DNA of 64,000 nucleotides from Proteles cristata cristata (Eukaryota; Chordata; Mammalia; Carnivora; Hyaenidae), in contig JAESUZ010004916.1 of NCBI GenBank assembly GCA_017311185.1, positions 124,001 to 188,000 of the forward strand, read 5' to 3'. Both the position numbers and the translations under genes were made by a program. The notes under the pieces are model-generated. The model had not been told where the DNA came from. It saw only the letters and a list, made by a program, of their open reading frames with translations, and ran no database searches. Positions 26,340-37,329 of the stretch are shown here, piece by piece (position 1 is the stretch's first letter; every line of letters starts with the position of its first letter).

Positions 26340-27235
26340 CAAAGTTCATTACCACAACAAAGGGCAGCCTTGAGTAAGCTGGTGTTTGTTTTTTGTTTTG
26401 TTTTGGTGAATGCCAGAGAAAATGACTAGACTATTGACAATGGCTCAGGAGTCTGTGAAGATGTATGATGTGGGTCAATTGTTGGCCAGGCCATCCTCCA
26501 ATGCCATTGTGACTGCCTGGAGTTTGGCCTATTGTGCTTGGTAAGGGGTTTTATAATTTACCAGGATGTTCTAGTTTAGGGATGACAAGCAGCAGTTCTC
26601 TAGTGAGCTCTATAATGTGTGATTGTGCTACTTCTGCTCTTAAAGTATTAGAATCCCAATGACTATTCACTCAGTTGATCCTGATAGGCTTCTCAGGTAG
26701 CCAAGGTGTCTCGGAGACAGGTGATTTCCTCCAGCACAGTTGTACCTGGCAAAGGTCTGAGGGCCGGAGAGACCATCTCCTTGGGTAGGTAGAGTATGCC
26801 AAAGAACCCAGATTTGACTCTACCACATCGCTGCAATCTCCAGTTCAGCAAGGAGGCCTCAGTGGCTGTGCTGACCTTGTGGGAGTGCTGTTACCACAAG
26901 CACAGCGAGGTGAACTCAAGAGTGTCACAGGTTTGAGTTGTATGAAAGCCTTAGTTGCTAAGAGGGTCTTGTATGCAAATTGTATGCAAATATCACGTAA
27001 TACAGGACTAAATCAATTAAACTTTTTTCACGCAAAGTAACTTGCTGCCCTTAAGAGCTGTTCAGAGACTCCAAGTAGAACAGGTAGTCACGCGACTTTC
27101 CTCAATAAAGGAATTTCTGGGAGATACTAAAGGATGTGTCTGCAGTATGGTCATCTGTACTGACTCTTTGGTCCTCTGTCATAAACGGCACCGTATAAAG
27201 TGGGATGATGTGCGGGTGACCTAATAAACAGATTT
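26340..27235 (-). mobile_element. Decayed endogenous retrovirus pol segment (ERVL-like)
   Basis: Translating the minus strand across about 26520-26405 gives an RNase H-like run, with AKLQAVTMALEDGLA, then YIFTDS at about 26448-26465, then IVNSLVIFSGIH. In retroviral RNase H the TDS aspartate is a catalytic residue. The frame carries in-frame stops between and after these blocks, so it cannot encode a protein. The arrangement around TDS resembles class III (ERVL-type) elements. Sequence to the right, up to about 27235, is probably the upstream part of the same pol gene but I cannot align it by eye. Boundaries are approximate. Confidence 0.55.
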
Positions 27236-28430
27236 TGGTAGTATACGTAAATGGGAAAGAGACTTAACTGGTGCTGGGCCTACTGGACAGTGGTTAGAGT
27301 TAATACTGTTAGGAGCTGTCTTTTAACTACATTAGGAATAGAATAGCTCTCATTGAATAATATGATGCTTAAGAATCTTAATGAGATGGCAAGCCCCTGA
27401 ATCTTATGGAGGGCAATAGCTCACCCTACTCCTGTGAATGCAGTGATGAATGTCTATCTGTTCTCTGTGAGAGTACCTAGTGAATCTGCAGAAGCATGCC
27501 ATTAATGCAGTGTCCTAGTGCCTGGAAAGAGCTCACTGTCTCTACCTCACTTTCCTTTTCTTTTTCTTTGAGTCTTTCTACTCACTTTGCCATAATGAAC
27601 CTTCTGGGGGCTCACATATCACACAGGATGTAACAGTCTTTTCCCTGAGTACTCTATAGATAGGAGACCAGTACTTGGCTAAAACAAACAGCCTGTCAGT
27701 TACAGAGTATGTGTCTTTTCCTTAAGCCCAGCATCAGCCATTGACATACAGTGCATTCAGAGTCACACAGATAGGTCTGGCCTGAGATGCATGACCCAGG
27801 GATGCTTTAAGGAGAGCCCTAATCCTATGCCGATGTCCTTAAACCCCAATATCAAAACGATCAATAGAAGTCAAAACATTTTAAAAGAAGCTCACCAGGG
27901 CTCAACAAATGCAGCACAGGGCAGCACAACTCAAAATACAAGCTTGTTAGCAAGCAGCAGAGTCATCCCACACATATGTGCAGAGCAAACCAGAAGCCCA
28001 AGAAAAAAGATCTCAGAGGACTGGTGGCCATAGCTTAGAGCATGCCAGTTCAATATTTCTGAGTATGCCAATCGTTTGTTTTATTGGGTGTTTTTTGGTC
28101 ACTGCATGGAAGTAGAATGGACTGACACCTGAAATTGGGTTCACTATCAAAATTGATGGGATTCTTCACACCAACAAAAACTTGAAGGAAGTTAATTATT
28201 CACAAGAGGGATGTGTGGAGAAAGCAGAGGTATAAGCAGGTTCAGTCTCACTTGGACAAACTAGAGGGAATGAGATGGGCCTTCACAGTGAGAAGAGGGT
28301 TGGACTGGGGACAAGTTCCAGTGCATGGGAGGTTTAAATTTCCAATCAGTGCCCAATTAGAAGACACACACATGCAAGTACTCTCTTATCAGCCTATCTA
28401 AAGGTGGTACCAAAGGAAAAGAGAAGGTGA
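27236..28430 (-). other. Unassigned GC-richer flank of the ERV remnant
   Basis: This 1.2 kb lies on the 5' side of the minus-strand pol remnant and differs in composition from the surrounding AT-rich DNA. It may hold further ERV internal sequence or an LTR, but I could not identify gag, protease or LTR ends. Open frames at 27791-28033 and 28213-28401 have no recognisable product. Confidence 0.3.
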
Positions 28431-28554
28431 GAGTTTTTAAAAGTCTGTGGTTAAACATTACCAAGGGAGTCAGATTCTTTATTACAATATTCTAAGTCTA
28501 AGAAACTATAATTAGGAATATAATACTGTTACAACTACTTATAATTATATTAGC

Positions 28555-28735
28555 AATGGTAATGATATTTGTTGTGTGATGTCTAGTGCATATATGGCAG
28601 GCAATATGCCAAACATTTTACTACATATTATTCTTTAATTGTCACAATCTTAACAAAAAGCTAGTATCATTATTCCCATATTTGAGGAAGATGAGGATCA
28701 GAAACATTATTTAGAGACCACCAATTATACTCAAG
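28555..28735 (-). mobile_element. MIR SINE fragment
   Basis: The plus strand reads atggcaggcaatatgccaaa, catattattctttaattgtc, agtatcattattcccatatt and gatgaggatcagaaacatta. That is the reverse complement of the 3' half of MIR, with the 'tgaggaaactgag' block and the 'variable-size' tail. It is well diverged, as expected for this mammal-wide family. Confidence 0.7.
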
Positions 28736-30868
28736 GCTTTAAAACTCAACAATTATCAACAATCATATATTTTACTTTCTAAAATCCCCCTCTTTCTCAA
28801 ATGAGATACACAGAGATTTTAGAATATTATATTATATTTCAATGGCTTAATATCTTTCTGGTTTGACATTTTGTGGAAAAGCTGAAATCTTATCAATTAT
28901 TCCTTTGTTCATTTAAAATTTCTCATAATTTATAGCTGTGTTCATGTAGAAGATTTTAATGTAAGTATGGGAATAATTTGGTTAGAAAATCTATATATGT
29001 TATATATAAAATATACATATGTATATACGCAATATGTAATATGTATATGTTGTACATATACAATATTTAATATGTTAATTAAGTTTTATTTCATTTTTTC
29101 AGATATCCTAAATAAAATATGAATATTTGGGTATATTCAACACTAATATACTTACATTCATATGACTACTTTTTCATTACCATTACTAGCAGTCCTTTTA
29201 GGAGATGTAAGTTAGTGAGGTATGCTGCACAAAATATGAATAATTATGCATTTACATTTTCTTTCTGAGGACATTTTATTTCCTACTTATGGTTAGGAAA
29301 CATATCTTATTTGCAAAAATTAACTAACTTATTTCTCAGGATAAAATCCAGGCTTTTAATCTGCATATCCCACTGAGAATGATTAGAACCCGGCATATTT
29401 CTCATAACCTTTGTTTTCTTTTTTTTTTTTTGGCATTTGAATGTAAGTATGCTAATAAGGACAATATAGAATTTATTTGCATCTGACTTTTGCATTAACT
29501 TTTTCTTGGTGTCAAGCATGCAGAAGCTAATGAATATTAATTTAAAATAAATATGCTGTAAGAAAGCTATGAACTGCTTTTTATTATGTAACATGCTAAG
29601 GTCTTTGCCATTGATCAGAGAGACTTGGCCCATTATTCTATCTACACATAGATCACAGTAATGGCCCAGGAAGTCACAGAAAAATAAAAATTTGCATAGC
29701 TTGCTTTATATTAATCTTCTCCCTGCTGCTGAAAAGTAGTAAACTAAATGTGTAGTGATTTTAGGCCAATAGAATAAATTCAGATTCTTAAACTGGTTTT
29801 ATACAGTGTGCATGGGCAGTACATTGTCTTAATACTGAAAACAAAAATGGGCCATGTTATATACATTCACACAACAGTGATTTTAAAACTGATAAGAATG
29901 ACTCTTATCCATCCTGCATTTCACATTGCAGGATAATATTTAAGCTAGCAAATGCATAGGTCTTGAGCATTAAGATAAGTTTAGGCTGATTATGCACCTT
30001 AATAATTAACAATAAATGTTTTTATTAAAAGTACATTTTGTTAAGTATATATTAAATATTATGTTGAATTTCAGTATATATTTAAAAACTAATTCATAAT
30101 AGTGATCTGAAAGACAAGCGATATGAGATTATTAGAAATCTGCAAGAAAGGTAAAGAGATAAACATTACCCTGTGGATTAATGGTAAATTCAAGAATGAA
30201 TCCATGGTCATTAGCCTATGGAAGCAAAACTTTTCTTCCTTACCTTTCCTTTCATACAGTCAGTCACGTTTATTGTTCAGACACAACTATATGTACTGAA
30301 AACATCAGTTTGAAACTGAAACTACTAACACTAACATAGATCCAACATTACACAAAATGAATATAATCTCTGGTATATTATTTTCACTACTAATATGTTT
30401 ACTTATTAATGAATAAGAAGTCTGTTATTCAGAACACAATTTATCTTGCTTGTGCCTAATATTCAAGTTACTTTACAAATATTACAAATGCTGTATAACT
30501 GCTACTCAGGGTTTGGGTTAAATACAGATTTTACAGTTTAATATGTGTCATCTTTCTGGAAGAAAATGTGGTGCATTCATATATTGTTAAACAGTGGAAA
30601 ATCATTTAAATCGATAAATCAGACCAATCAGTAAAACAATTGCAACTCTCAGCAAAAAAGGATTTCTCTTGGTGCTGCTGTTTATCTTGTACTATTTTCT
30701 TTCTATTAATTACAACTTTTTCTTCCACATGTGTTCTTCCCCAGAGAAGAGGCAAACAAATGTTGGTGCATCTGGGCTGGATGCTAACTTTTGTTTCTCT
30801 AGAATGGAGTTGTCTTTTACATTGAGGGCAGAATCCTTCCATTCTTTTGAAACTGATGTAAAAACTCC
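28736..30868. other. Unassigned AT-rich DNA
   Basis: Includes a TA/GTA-rich low-complexity stretch at about 28990-29070. Frames at 29307-29633 and 30606-30998 (several, overlapping on both strands) have no recognisable product. Confidence 0.45.
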
Positions 30869-31277
30869 TGTGGGCCAAAAGGTGAGGGGCTTGCAAATGA
30901 GGAAATACCAACATTGTTTGATCTCAAACTCCATTCTGGTAAAAGGTCAGGGGTTGAGCAACCTAGCTCCTCCTGGCTCCAGCAAGCCCAAGATGTAAAT
31001 CTTTAATTAACGTTGTGTTTAGAATGGTCAAACATGTTCTTCAAGCAACTGTCAAGCAACCCCCCACCTCTAACGCAAAATTCTCACTTCTGTTCATGGG
31101 CTTTGCCCCTCTCCCTATATAAACCCTGAGCTATGGCTCAGTGGGCTCTCCTGCAAGGACTTTTTGGGTGCTCAGGAGGGGCCATCCGGTCGGACTAAAA
31201 TAAACCTAAAAAACCAACTCCTTTTGTTTTGTGGGCTTTGTTCTCCGTGATTCTCCTATGGAAAGGGAGGTCTAACA
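30869..31277 (+). mobile_element. Solo LTR, ERV1-like
   Basis: Reads as a promoter-bearing LTR. A TATA box tatataaa lies at 31116-31123. It is followed by cccTGAGCtatggctcagtg, a polyadenylation signal aataaa at 31199-31204, a T/G-rich stretch and a tctaaca end at 31271-31277. The best 5' boundary is tgtgggcc at 30869, which gives about 409 bp. I do not see a convincing target-site duplication (ctcc before, ctaa after), so the 5' end is provisional. No internal retroviral genes flank it, so it is a solo LTR. Confidence 0.7.
31116..31123 (+). promoter_or_regulatory. LTR TATA box
   Basis: tatataaa sits 76 bp upstream of the LTR's aataaa signal, the usual U3/R spacing for a gammaretrovirus-type LTR. 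Confidence 0.6.
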
Positions 31278-31426
31278 CTAAAAGAGTCACTTGGCAAAGT
31301 ACCTTCAACTCACTAGCTCAAGGTTAGGTGGTCTTAGGATCACTCAATAACTATTATTTTTGAAATCTGAGGCTACTCATTATTTGCATCTGGCTAGATG
31401 CTAGAATATTTTAATTGTTTTGATTC

Positions 31427-31610
31427 TTTTTTGAAAAAACATTTATTTTTGAGAAGGACTGAGCACCAGCAGGAAGGTGTAGAACGAGGAGGGCAGAGGA
31501 TCCCAAGTGGGCTCTGCGCTGACAGCACAAAGTGGAGCTGGAACGCAACCATGAGATCATGACTTGAGCCTAAGTCAGACCCTTAACCAACAGAGCCACC
31601 CAGGTGCCCC
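31427..31610 (-). mobile_element. Older carnivore SINE, minus strand
   Basis: On the minus strand: ggggcacctgggtggctctg, ttggttaagggtctgac, tcatgatctcatggttgcg, then a degraded B-box region and tail. Perfect 11-bp duplication tgttttgattc at 31416-31426 and 31611-31621. The body is shorter and more diverged than in the feliform copies, so it belongs to an older Can-SINE group. Confidence 0.88.
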
Positions 31611-31946
31611 TGTTTTGATTCCTAATAAAGTGAATTACTCAAATAATAGTTTTAGATTCTTGAGGCTGTTAAAGTAAATATTGCCATACATAGGAGATCT
31701 CTTACATAAACTATGGAATTGATAACCATTTATGTATAAATGTTAACATGCAGAAGCATAAATGGTTTGCATATGATTGAAATATACAACACTATAAACA
31801 GCACAAAAGTACATCAATTCTCCATTCATGATTATTAGGGTGTAAGGCCACAAGTCTAAACGTCTAAACCAAACTGACTCCATGACAGGCTTTAAGTTTC
31901 CCCTCTAAACTAGAAGGCCTGAGTTTCGGCTTCCCGGAAACTATCA

Positions 31947-31975
31947 GGTTACTCCTGCACAAGGCAGGAGTAACC
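31947..31975. other. Perfect 12-bp hairpin in the LTR U3
   Basis: ggttactcctgc (31947-31958) pairs perfectly with gcaggagtaacc (31964-31975) around the 5-base loop acaag. It lies in the U3 part of the LTR, far upstream of the TATA-like box. Confidence 0.9.
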
Positions 31976-32060
31976 ACCCTTGCAACACCCAATCAAGAAA
32001 GGCCAGTGACCACCCTCCACACTGTTAAGGGAGAGGCCTAGAGATAGAAACTATAGATAG

Positions 32061-32315
32061 GGGGCGCCTGGATGGCTCAGTCGGTTGAGCATCCGACTTC
32101 AGCTCAGGTCATGATCTCACGGTTAGTGGGTTCCAGCCCCGCGTCGGGCTCTGTGCTGACAGCTAGCTCAGAGCCTGGAGCCTGTTTCAGACTCTGTGCC
32201 TCCCTCTCTCTCTGATCCTCCCCTGCTCATGCTGTCTCTTTCTCTGTCTCTCTCTCTGTTTCTGTCTCTCTCTCTCTCTGTCTCTCTCTCGAAAATAAAA
32301 AAAAAAAAAAAAAAA
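32061..32315 (+). mobile_element. Feliform SINE nested in the LTR
   Basis: Head ggggcgcctggatggctcag, tcggttgagcatccgactt, B-box region gtgggttccagccccgcg, long CT/GT-rich stretch and an A-tail of more than 20 bases with a single early interruption. Perfect 15-bp duplication agaaactatagatag at 32046-32060 and 32316-32330. The insertion postdates the LTR. It carries gacagctagctcag. Confidence 0.96.
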
Positions 32316-32563
32316 AGAAACTATAGATAGGACCCTGTTACCTAATGTTAAAGTTAACCCGTTAGTCGCCAAACAAGACCCTAGGCTCGCTCTGTGATTG
32401 GTTGAATTTAAAGGTGCTCTAAATGTTGTAATTGGATCCCGCCAAAATTAACGAATACTCTAAACAATGTGTATGGTCAAATCCACTGTCAATGATGTTA
32501 AATAATTATGATGGGATCACTGTTCCCATGTCACAACTTCTGTAACTCCCCCGTCTCAAACCC

Positions 32564-32570
32564 CATAAAA
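32564..32570 (+). promoter_or_regulatory. LTR TATA-like box
   Basis: cataaaa about 80 bp upstream of the LTR's aataaa signal at 32650-32655. Confidence 0.55.
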
Positions 32571-32737
32571 GCCCTACTCTGCCCTTGTCCGGGGCTCTCA
32601 GCACGGACCCATGCGCTGGTGAAGTCTGTGAGTCCGAGCTTAAACCCGTAATAAAGCCCTTTGCCTTTGCATGCGTGACTCGGTCTCCCTGGTGGTCTCT
32701 GGTCGGTGAGGATACTGTGATCTGGGTATAACAAGGG

Positions 32738-35029
32738 AAGAGGGAGTTGAATGGATTTTCATGAAACAAATATTTAAGAATGTGATCTAATATTTGTAAA
32801 GTCTGTTTTCTAAAGTGGTTGTGTGGTTTAACATAGTTTTACACTTCCACCAGAGTGTATAAGAGTCTACTTCCTTTACATTAACAGTGGGTAAGGACAG
32901 ATTATTTTTATTTGGCTAACATATATACAATTTTAGCCTATAATATACTCATTTAGGTATTTAGTAACAATTCACTGTGTAGTTCATGTGATTTTTTGGC
33001 TAAGGCATATTGCTTAGATTTCTTTCCAGCAATCATTTAAATCTGAATTAAAGTGAATAATACTCTATTTTCAATATAAGGGGAAATCACCTTAGTAACC
33101 TTTTATAGCTAATTAACAGCTATCCATACCCCCAAGCTGTGAATTGTGCTTTTAAATTTACTTATGCAGCATGGTTTTTGAAGATTCCTCTTCCCTTCCC
33201 CAGATAAAGAGATGCCTTCCTTCCTTTTTTTCAAACAAAAGTAAATTCTTACATTCTTTGTGAAGCTATTCCTGATTTATCCTTGGTCACTATAATTGCT
33301 TTTCAGAATTGGATTTTTCTCTTTCTTTGGTATCTATAAAACATGTCCATACCATCATTTTCCCATTTGAGATGCTGATTTATAATTATTGTTGATAAGC
33401 ATGTTTCTCCCAGAATATGATTTTTGTATTCCTTTTAATACTGCCACACATAAAGCCAGACAACTGAGAACAGAATATAAAATAAGGAGTGGAACTTTGT
33501 TAGAAAACATTAATTTTTAGAACTGAAATTATAGTTTTTTTATAAGACTGAAAACATTTAAGCTTAAGAATTTTATCACTTTTTTCCTGGCTATGAATTT
33601 CAAAAATACAGAAATACACAATATTTAAAAAAAAAAAATCAATGAAATCATCTGAAATGGCACAACTAGAAATGAACACAATTAACATTAATGTATTTTT
33701 CAGAGGCTCAACATGTATTTTATGTTAACCATTAACCATTTCTCTTTTCAGCTTTTCTGGTAATTATCACCATAACTTTACATTGAATATTTGTGAGTCT
33801 TGTCCTCAAGTTATAAAACATAGATGCATTCTATTAACTCTGTATTACAAGTGAGCTGTTCAGTGAGTTTATATCTCCAGATGAACCTGCTTATTCATTT
33901 CTCATTTTGTGTTATTTTATTTTTTTGTTCTAAGAGTTCCCCTTAAGTATATATTTAAACACCTCCATCTTGAATCATTATCTTTAAACAGATATGTTGA
34001 CTCCACACTACTCTAAAAGAAGGAAATAATCATCATCTCTACAGAAGACGATATCTCCCACTTTACTACCCAGATGTAAGACAGATATATCCATTTCATG
34101 ATGTCTTATTTTAGAAAATTAACTATCTCCTCTGTAAGTATGTTTAGTGTGGAAGTATAAATGCTGATGATATAAATTATGATCTAAATAGCATCCCCAA
34201 TCATATAAGAATTGAAATACACCTTTCTACTGAATAGGGAAATGTGATTATATCAATAAAACAGTATATAATTTCATATAACTGTATCTATGAAATCTGA
34301 AAGAGACCAGTACAGGCATGAAGAGCAAATGAGTATGCTTTTTAAAGACACCTGGGAAAACTCCAAATTGTGTCATGACTTTGCTCCATATTTTCAATTT
34401 TTTCTATGGTTTGGTTATATCTCTTAGAAATTTTTTAATGCCTTTGTATTGGACAAAATTTAAAAATATATTTTTAATTATAGTATTAAGGTTTTTCATT
34501 CCTTTTATCATAAAACCTGTTGGAGTTATCCTGCATATGCTAATTTGAGACAATTACAGCAAAGATCCATTGCTTCCCTTTCTGCTGTGCTTTGGTTTCC
34601 ATTGTCTTTTAGTTGTGACTTGCTATTTTCTGAATCACAGTTATTGATTATTCCTTTATTTTAATATCATTTTGGTATTGTATACATTTCACTAATATTA
34701 ATTTCAGAAACAGCTGGTGAGAGTAAAACTTACCGCAGTCTACAAATTTTAAAAAAATATATTTATTCTGCATTCAATTTTGATTAGTATCTGGCAAAGT
34801 ATGTAAGTCTAGATTCAAATGTATTTGGGACTCAGAACCTTGAAATATAGATCAAACGGCTCCTCAAGACTCAGACTGTTGAAGACAAATCTGGAGCCAA
34901 AACGATTCTATTCTGATTCTCTATCTGGAAGTTTTTCCAGACATTTTTGTTTACCCTTTGATATTATGTAATTTCACTACAATCTATAGCTCTCTCTTCT
35001 ATTTCTGTAATTCATTCTCCTTGGCACTA
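32738..35029. other. AT-rich DNA, little recognisable
   Basis: Possibly a plus-strand L2 trace at about 33175-33420 (ttctttgtgaagctattcct and ccttggtcactataattg). It is too diverged to be sure. Nothing else is named; the frame at 33500-33688 has no recognisable product. Confidence 0.4.
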
Positions 35030-37128
35030 TTTTTTATGATTCAAGGATTCATTAAGTCATACGTGCAAAACACACTGCTAACTGCATTAGCAAAAGACCA
35101 GAGTAAAAACACTCCACAATTCGGCAACTGTCAATTGAAAAAATTTAGTGCTAGTGATTGAAAGGCCCAACCTTGCATTCTTGACAGCAGTTAAGCTGTT
35201 CAGAACTTCATTAGCAGAAGCACAGACTTATAGAACCTCACAGACCCAAAGGAATAGGGATAGGCCGAGCAGTAAGAAGTATGTGTCCGGGGGTTGAGGC
35301 AAAGAGGAGGGTCAGCACTAGTCAAGTACAGTGTTGGCGATCTGGCATGAGAGTGATGCTAAGAAAGTTCATAGTTTAGGAATACCTAAAAGATTTCAAG
35401 CACTGTAAAGCTGCAATACATGATTTTTACACCTAGTTACCAGAAAACTAAGAAAAGCGATTAGCTTTGAAAAAAGTAACAAGGAAACAGGAATGCACTT
35501 TACTAATCTACAAAAAAATGTTTAATGCATCATCAGAACTATTTCATAATACAAGGAGGCATATTGCTCATTAATAAGGGTTTCTATAAGAAAAACGCTA
35601 AGTTAGCAACTATGTGAAAAAACAGTTTAAAGATGAATTAAATGCCCAATTTCAGGAGGGATGGCAGGTCTAAGAAAAAGGAAAAACTTGAAGCATGCAG
35701 TGATAAGACCAACCTTTCTTCATCATTTACTGCACTTGACAGAAATTAACCTTTTAAAATTTTACCCATGACACTTTTACTTAGTTTAATTATGATATTT
35801 ACAACACAATATAAATTAACCTCCATATTTGGTCACAATACTGTCTTCATTCTTCCATCACAACAGGACATGGACTGCACATACACCACCTCCCTGCCCC
35901 TGGGTCCACCCAGGGCTAGAGCAGCTACTTCATCAGAGACACAGAGGAGTAAGAGGGTTGTCCAAAATTTCAGCAAAAGTGAAAACACAGTTTTGTTTTG
36001 TTTTGATGTCACTCAATCAAAAGATTGACCCAAATAGTTGAGTCCTTACACTCTTTCCATTATGACTTACAGTACAGTCTTAAGGAATGAACACTGCTTG
36101 ATTAATTAGGGGTAGTTAGATGGCAACATTTCTTGAAGGAAGCTGTGCTTTTTTAGCAAAATCTAGTTAGAAAGTGTCTGCATTTCCAAACTTGACACAT
36201 TGCCATCTTTTCTTAAATGCAAAGGTCTTTAACAGTTTAGTACTGGGTGTTCTCAGTACAACAATGTGACCTGGTTCACAAGGTATTTTGGCAACTCTTA
36301 ACCTGAGCAATAGGGGCTTTTGAAAAATAAGGCTTTAAAAAAACTTACCATTTTAGGGCTAAATTTAATATAATGTGAAAGTTTGAAAGACTTATACTTT
36401 AAACAAATAAAAGCTAAAAATTATGGATTGGTTCAAAATGGTTTTAGGGAAAAACTAATCTGTAACAAAAACTTGGCATTGAGTGGAAGGCTTCATCATT
36501 TTTGAGCAAAATATTTAAAGCTGCCAAGGGGGACAGGGCAGGAGAGGGACCCAGACATCTACAACAGCAGGCATTTTCTCCTTCTCTTCTTAACTGGGAG
36601 GGGGGAGGGCAAAGAACTGCTGAAGAGCTTCACCGAACACTGTCGTGAGGCCTTGCTGGGTGAGACTGGAGCACTCCAGGTCTTTAACAGCACGATCTCC
36701 TTAGCCATGGCCAAAACCTGAAGGTAGATGATGGGAGTCAGCTTCTTCTCTTTCAGTTTCTCAATCATGCCTCTGTCATCTGTGTGATCTAGTTTAGTCC
36801 CTACCTGCCCTGGGGTGTCGGGACAGTGGTGTTTCACTTTAGGGTACCACCTTGCTGGAACATTTTCAAATGATGCAGAACTCACAAGAGAAATACATCT
36901 GTTTGAGTATAGGATAAGGGATGCAAGCTCTCATCATCTTAATGTCCAGCTGCATCCCCTAAGCCAAGATTCAGCGGTTTTCCATCTACCATAACATTGA
37001 CAGACTAGTTTACAAAGGCAGTAGGGATATATTTATTCTCCAGGAAATGCACTGGTTGTGTAACTGATCAGTAGGCAAGTTCTACCTCCATCTCCATCTC
37101 CCACCACCACACACATGATGGCTGGCAT
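35030..37128 (-). pseudogene. RAC1P: RAC1 processed pseudogene with long 3' UTR
   Basis: Retrocopy of RAC1, the Rho-family GTPase that controls lamellipodia. The decayed reading frame spans 37128 to 36559. It starts with an ATG followed by AIMCVVVGD, where the P-loop lysine has become arginine (GDGDGGRT). A 4-bp insertion then frameshifts it into a TAA at 37033-37035, about 31 codons in. Later parts remain clear: [27 protein letters not shown] and [12 protein letters not shown]. It ends in the polybasic [10 protein letters not shown] tail and a TAG at 36559-36561. All exons are joined without introns. About 1.5 kb of RAC1-type 3' UTR follows, ending at ttaatgaatccttgaatcat with an AATGAA variant signal (35048-35053) and a short A6 remnant at 35030-35035. 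The copy stops near the start codon, so little or no 5' UTR is present. No target-site duplication is clear. The symbol is descriptive, not an official name. Confidence 0.93.
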
Positions 37129-37329
37129 TTTGGGGGTGGCATATGGGTGCTAAGGCAAGAAATTGAGGGCTCTGGGCACACCACCTGACCCTCCAACCAA
37201 TGAGAAGCTGGAGTCTAGCAGTGGCCACCACCCAAAGCTGGGGAAAACTGCAAAGAAACAGGAAATGAGCTTTTTTTTTTTTTAATCTAAAGGCTCAAGT
37301 TATTCTTTAACCACTGGTTGATCTGACAT
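37129..37329. other. Short unassigned spacer
   Basis: Between the RAC1 pseudogene start and the L2. The sequence upstream of the pseudogene's ATG does not look like a RAC1 5' UTR. A T14 tract lies at 37271-37284. Confidence 0.45.

Larger units (their letters stand above)
31841..32733 (+). mobile_element. Solo LTR (gammaretrovirus-like) with nested SINE
   Basis: A well-bounded LTR: TG at 31841 (tgtaaggccacaag) and CA at 32733 (gggtataaca). A 4-bp target duplication, aggg, lies at 31837-31840 and 32734-32737, the size usual for gammaretroviruses. A cataaaa TATA-like box lies at 32564-32570. The aataaa signal is at 32650-32655, preceded by a cccttgtccggggctctcag start-of-R-like region and followed by a U5 containing tgactcggtctccctggtgg. 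A SINE occupies 32061-32315; without it and its duplicated target the LTR is about 623 bp. A perfect 12-bp hairpin lies in U3. No retroviral coding sequence adjoins it. Confidence 0.9.

Noticed and set aside
30606..30998. Overlapping opposite-strand frames of about 100 codons at the left edge of the LTR
   Set aside because: Four frames on both strands over the same bases with no recognisable product. They are best explained by chance in less AT-rich LTR-adjacent DNA.
36559..36885. A 108-codon minus-strand frame as a real GTPase gene
   Set aside because: It is the 3' half of a RAC1 retrocopy. The upstream half is out of frame and the P-loop is altered, so it is a pseudogene rather than a gene.
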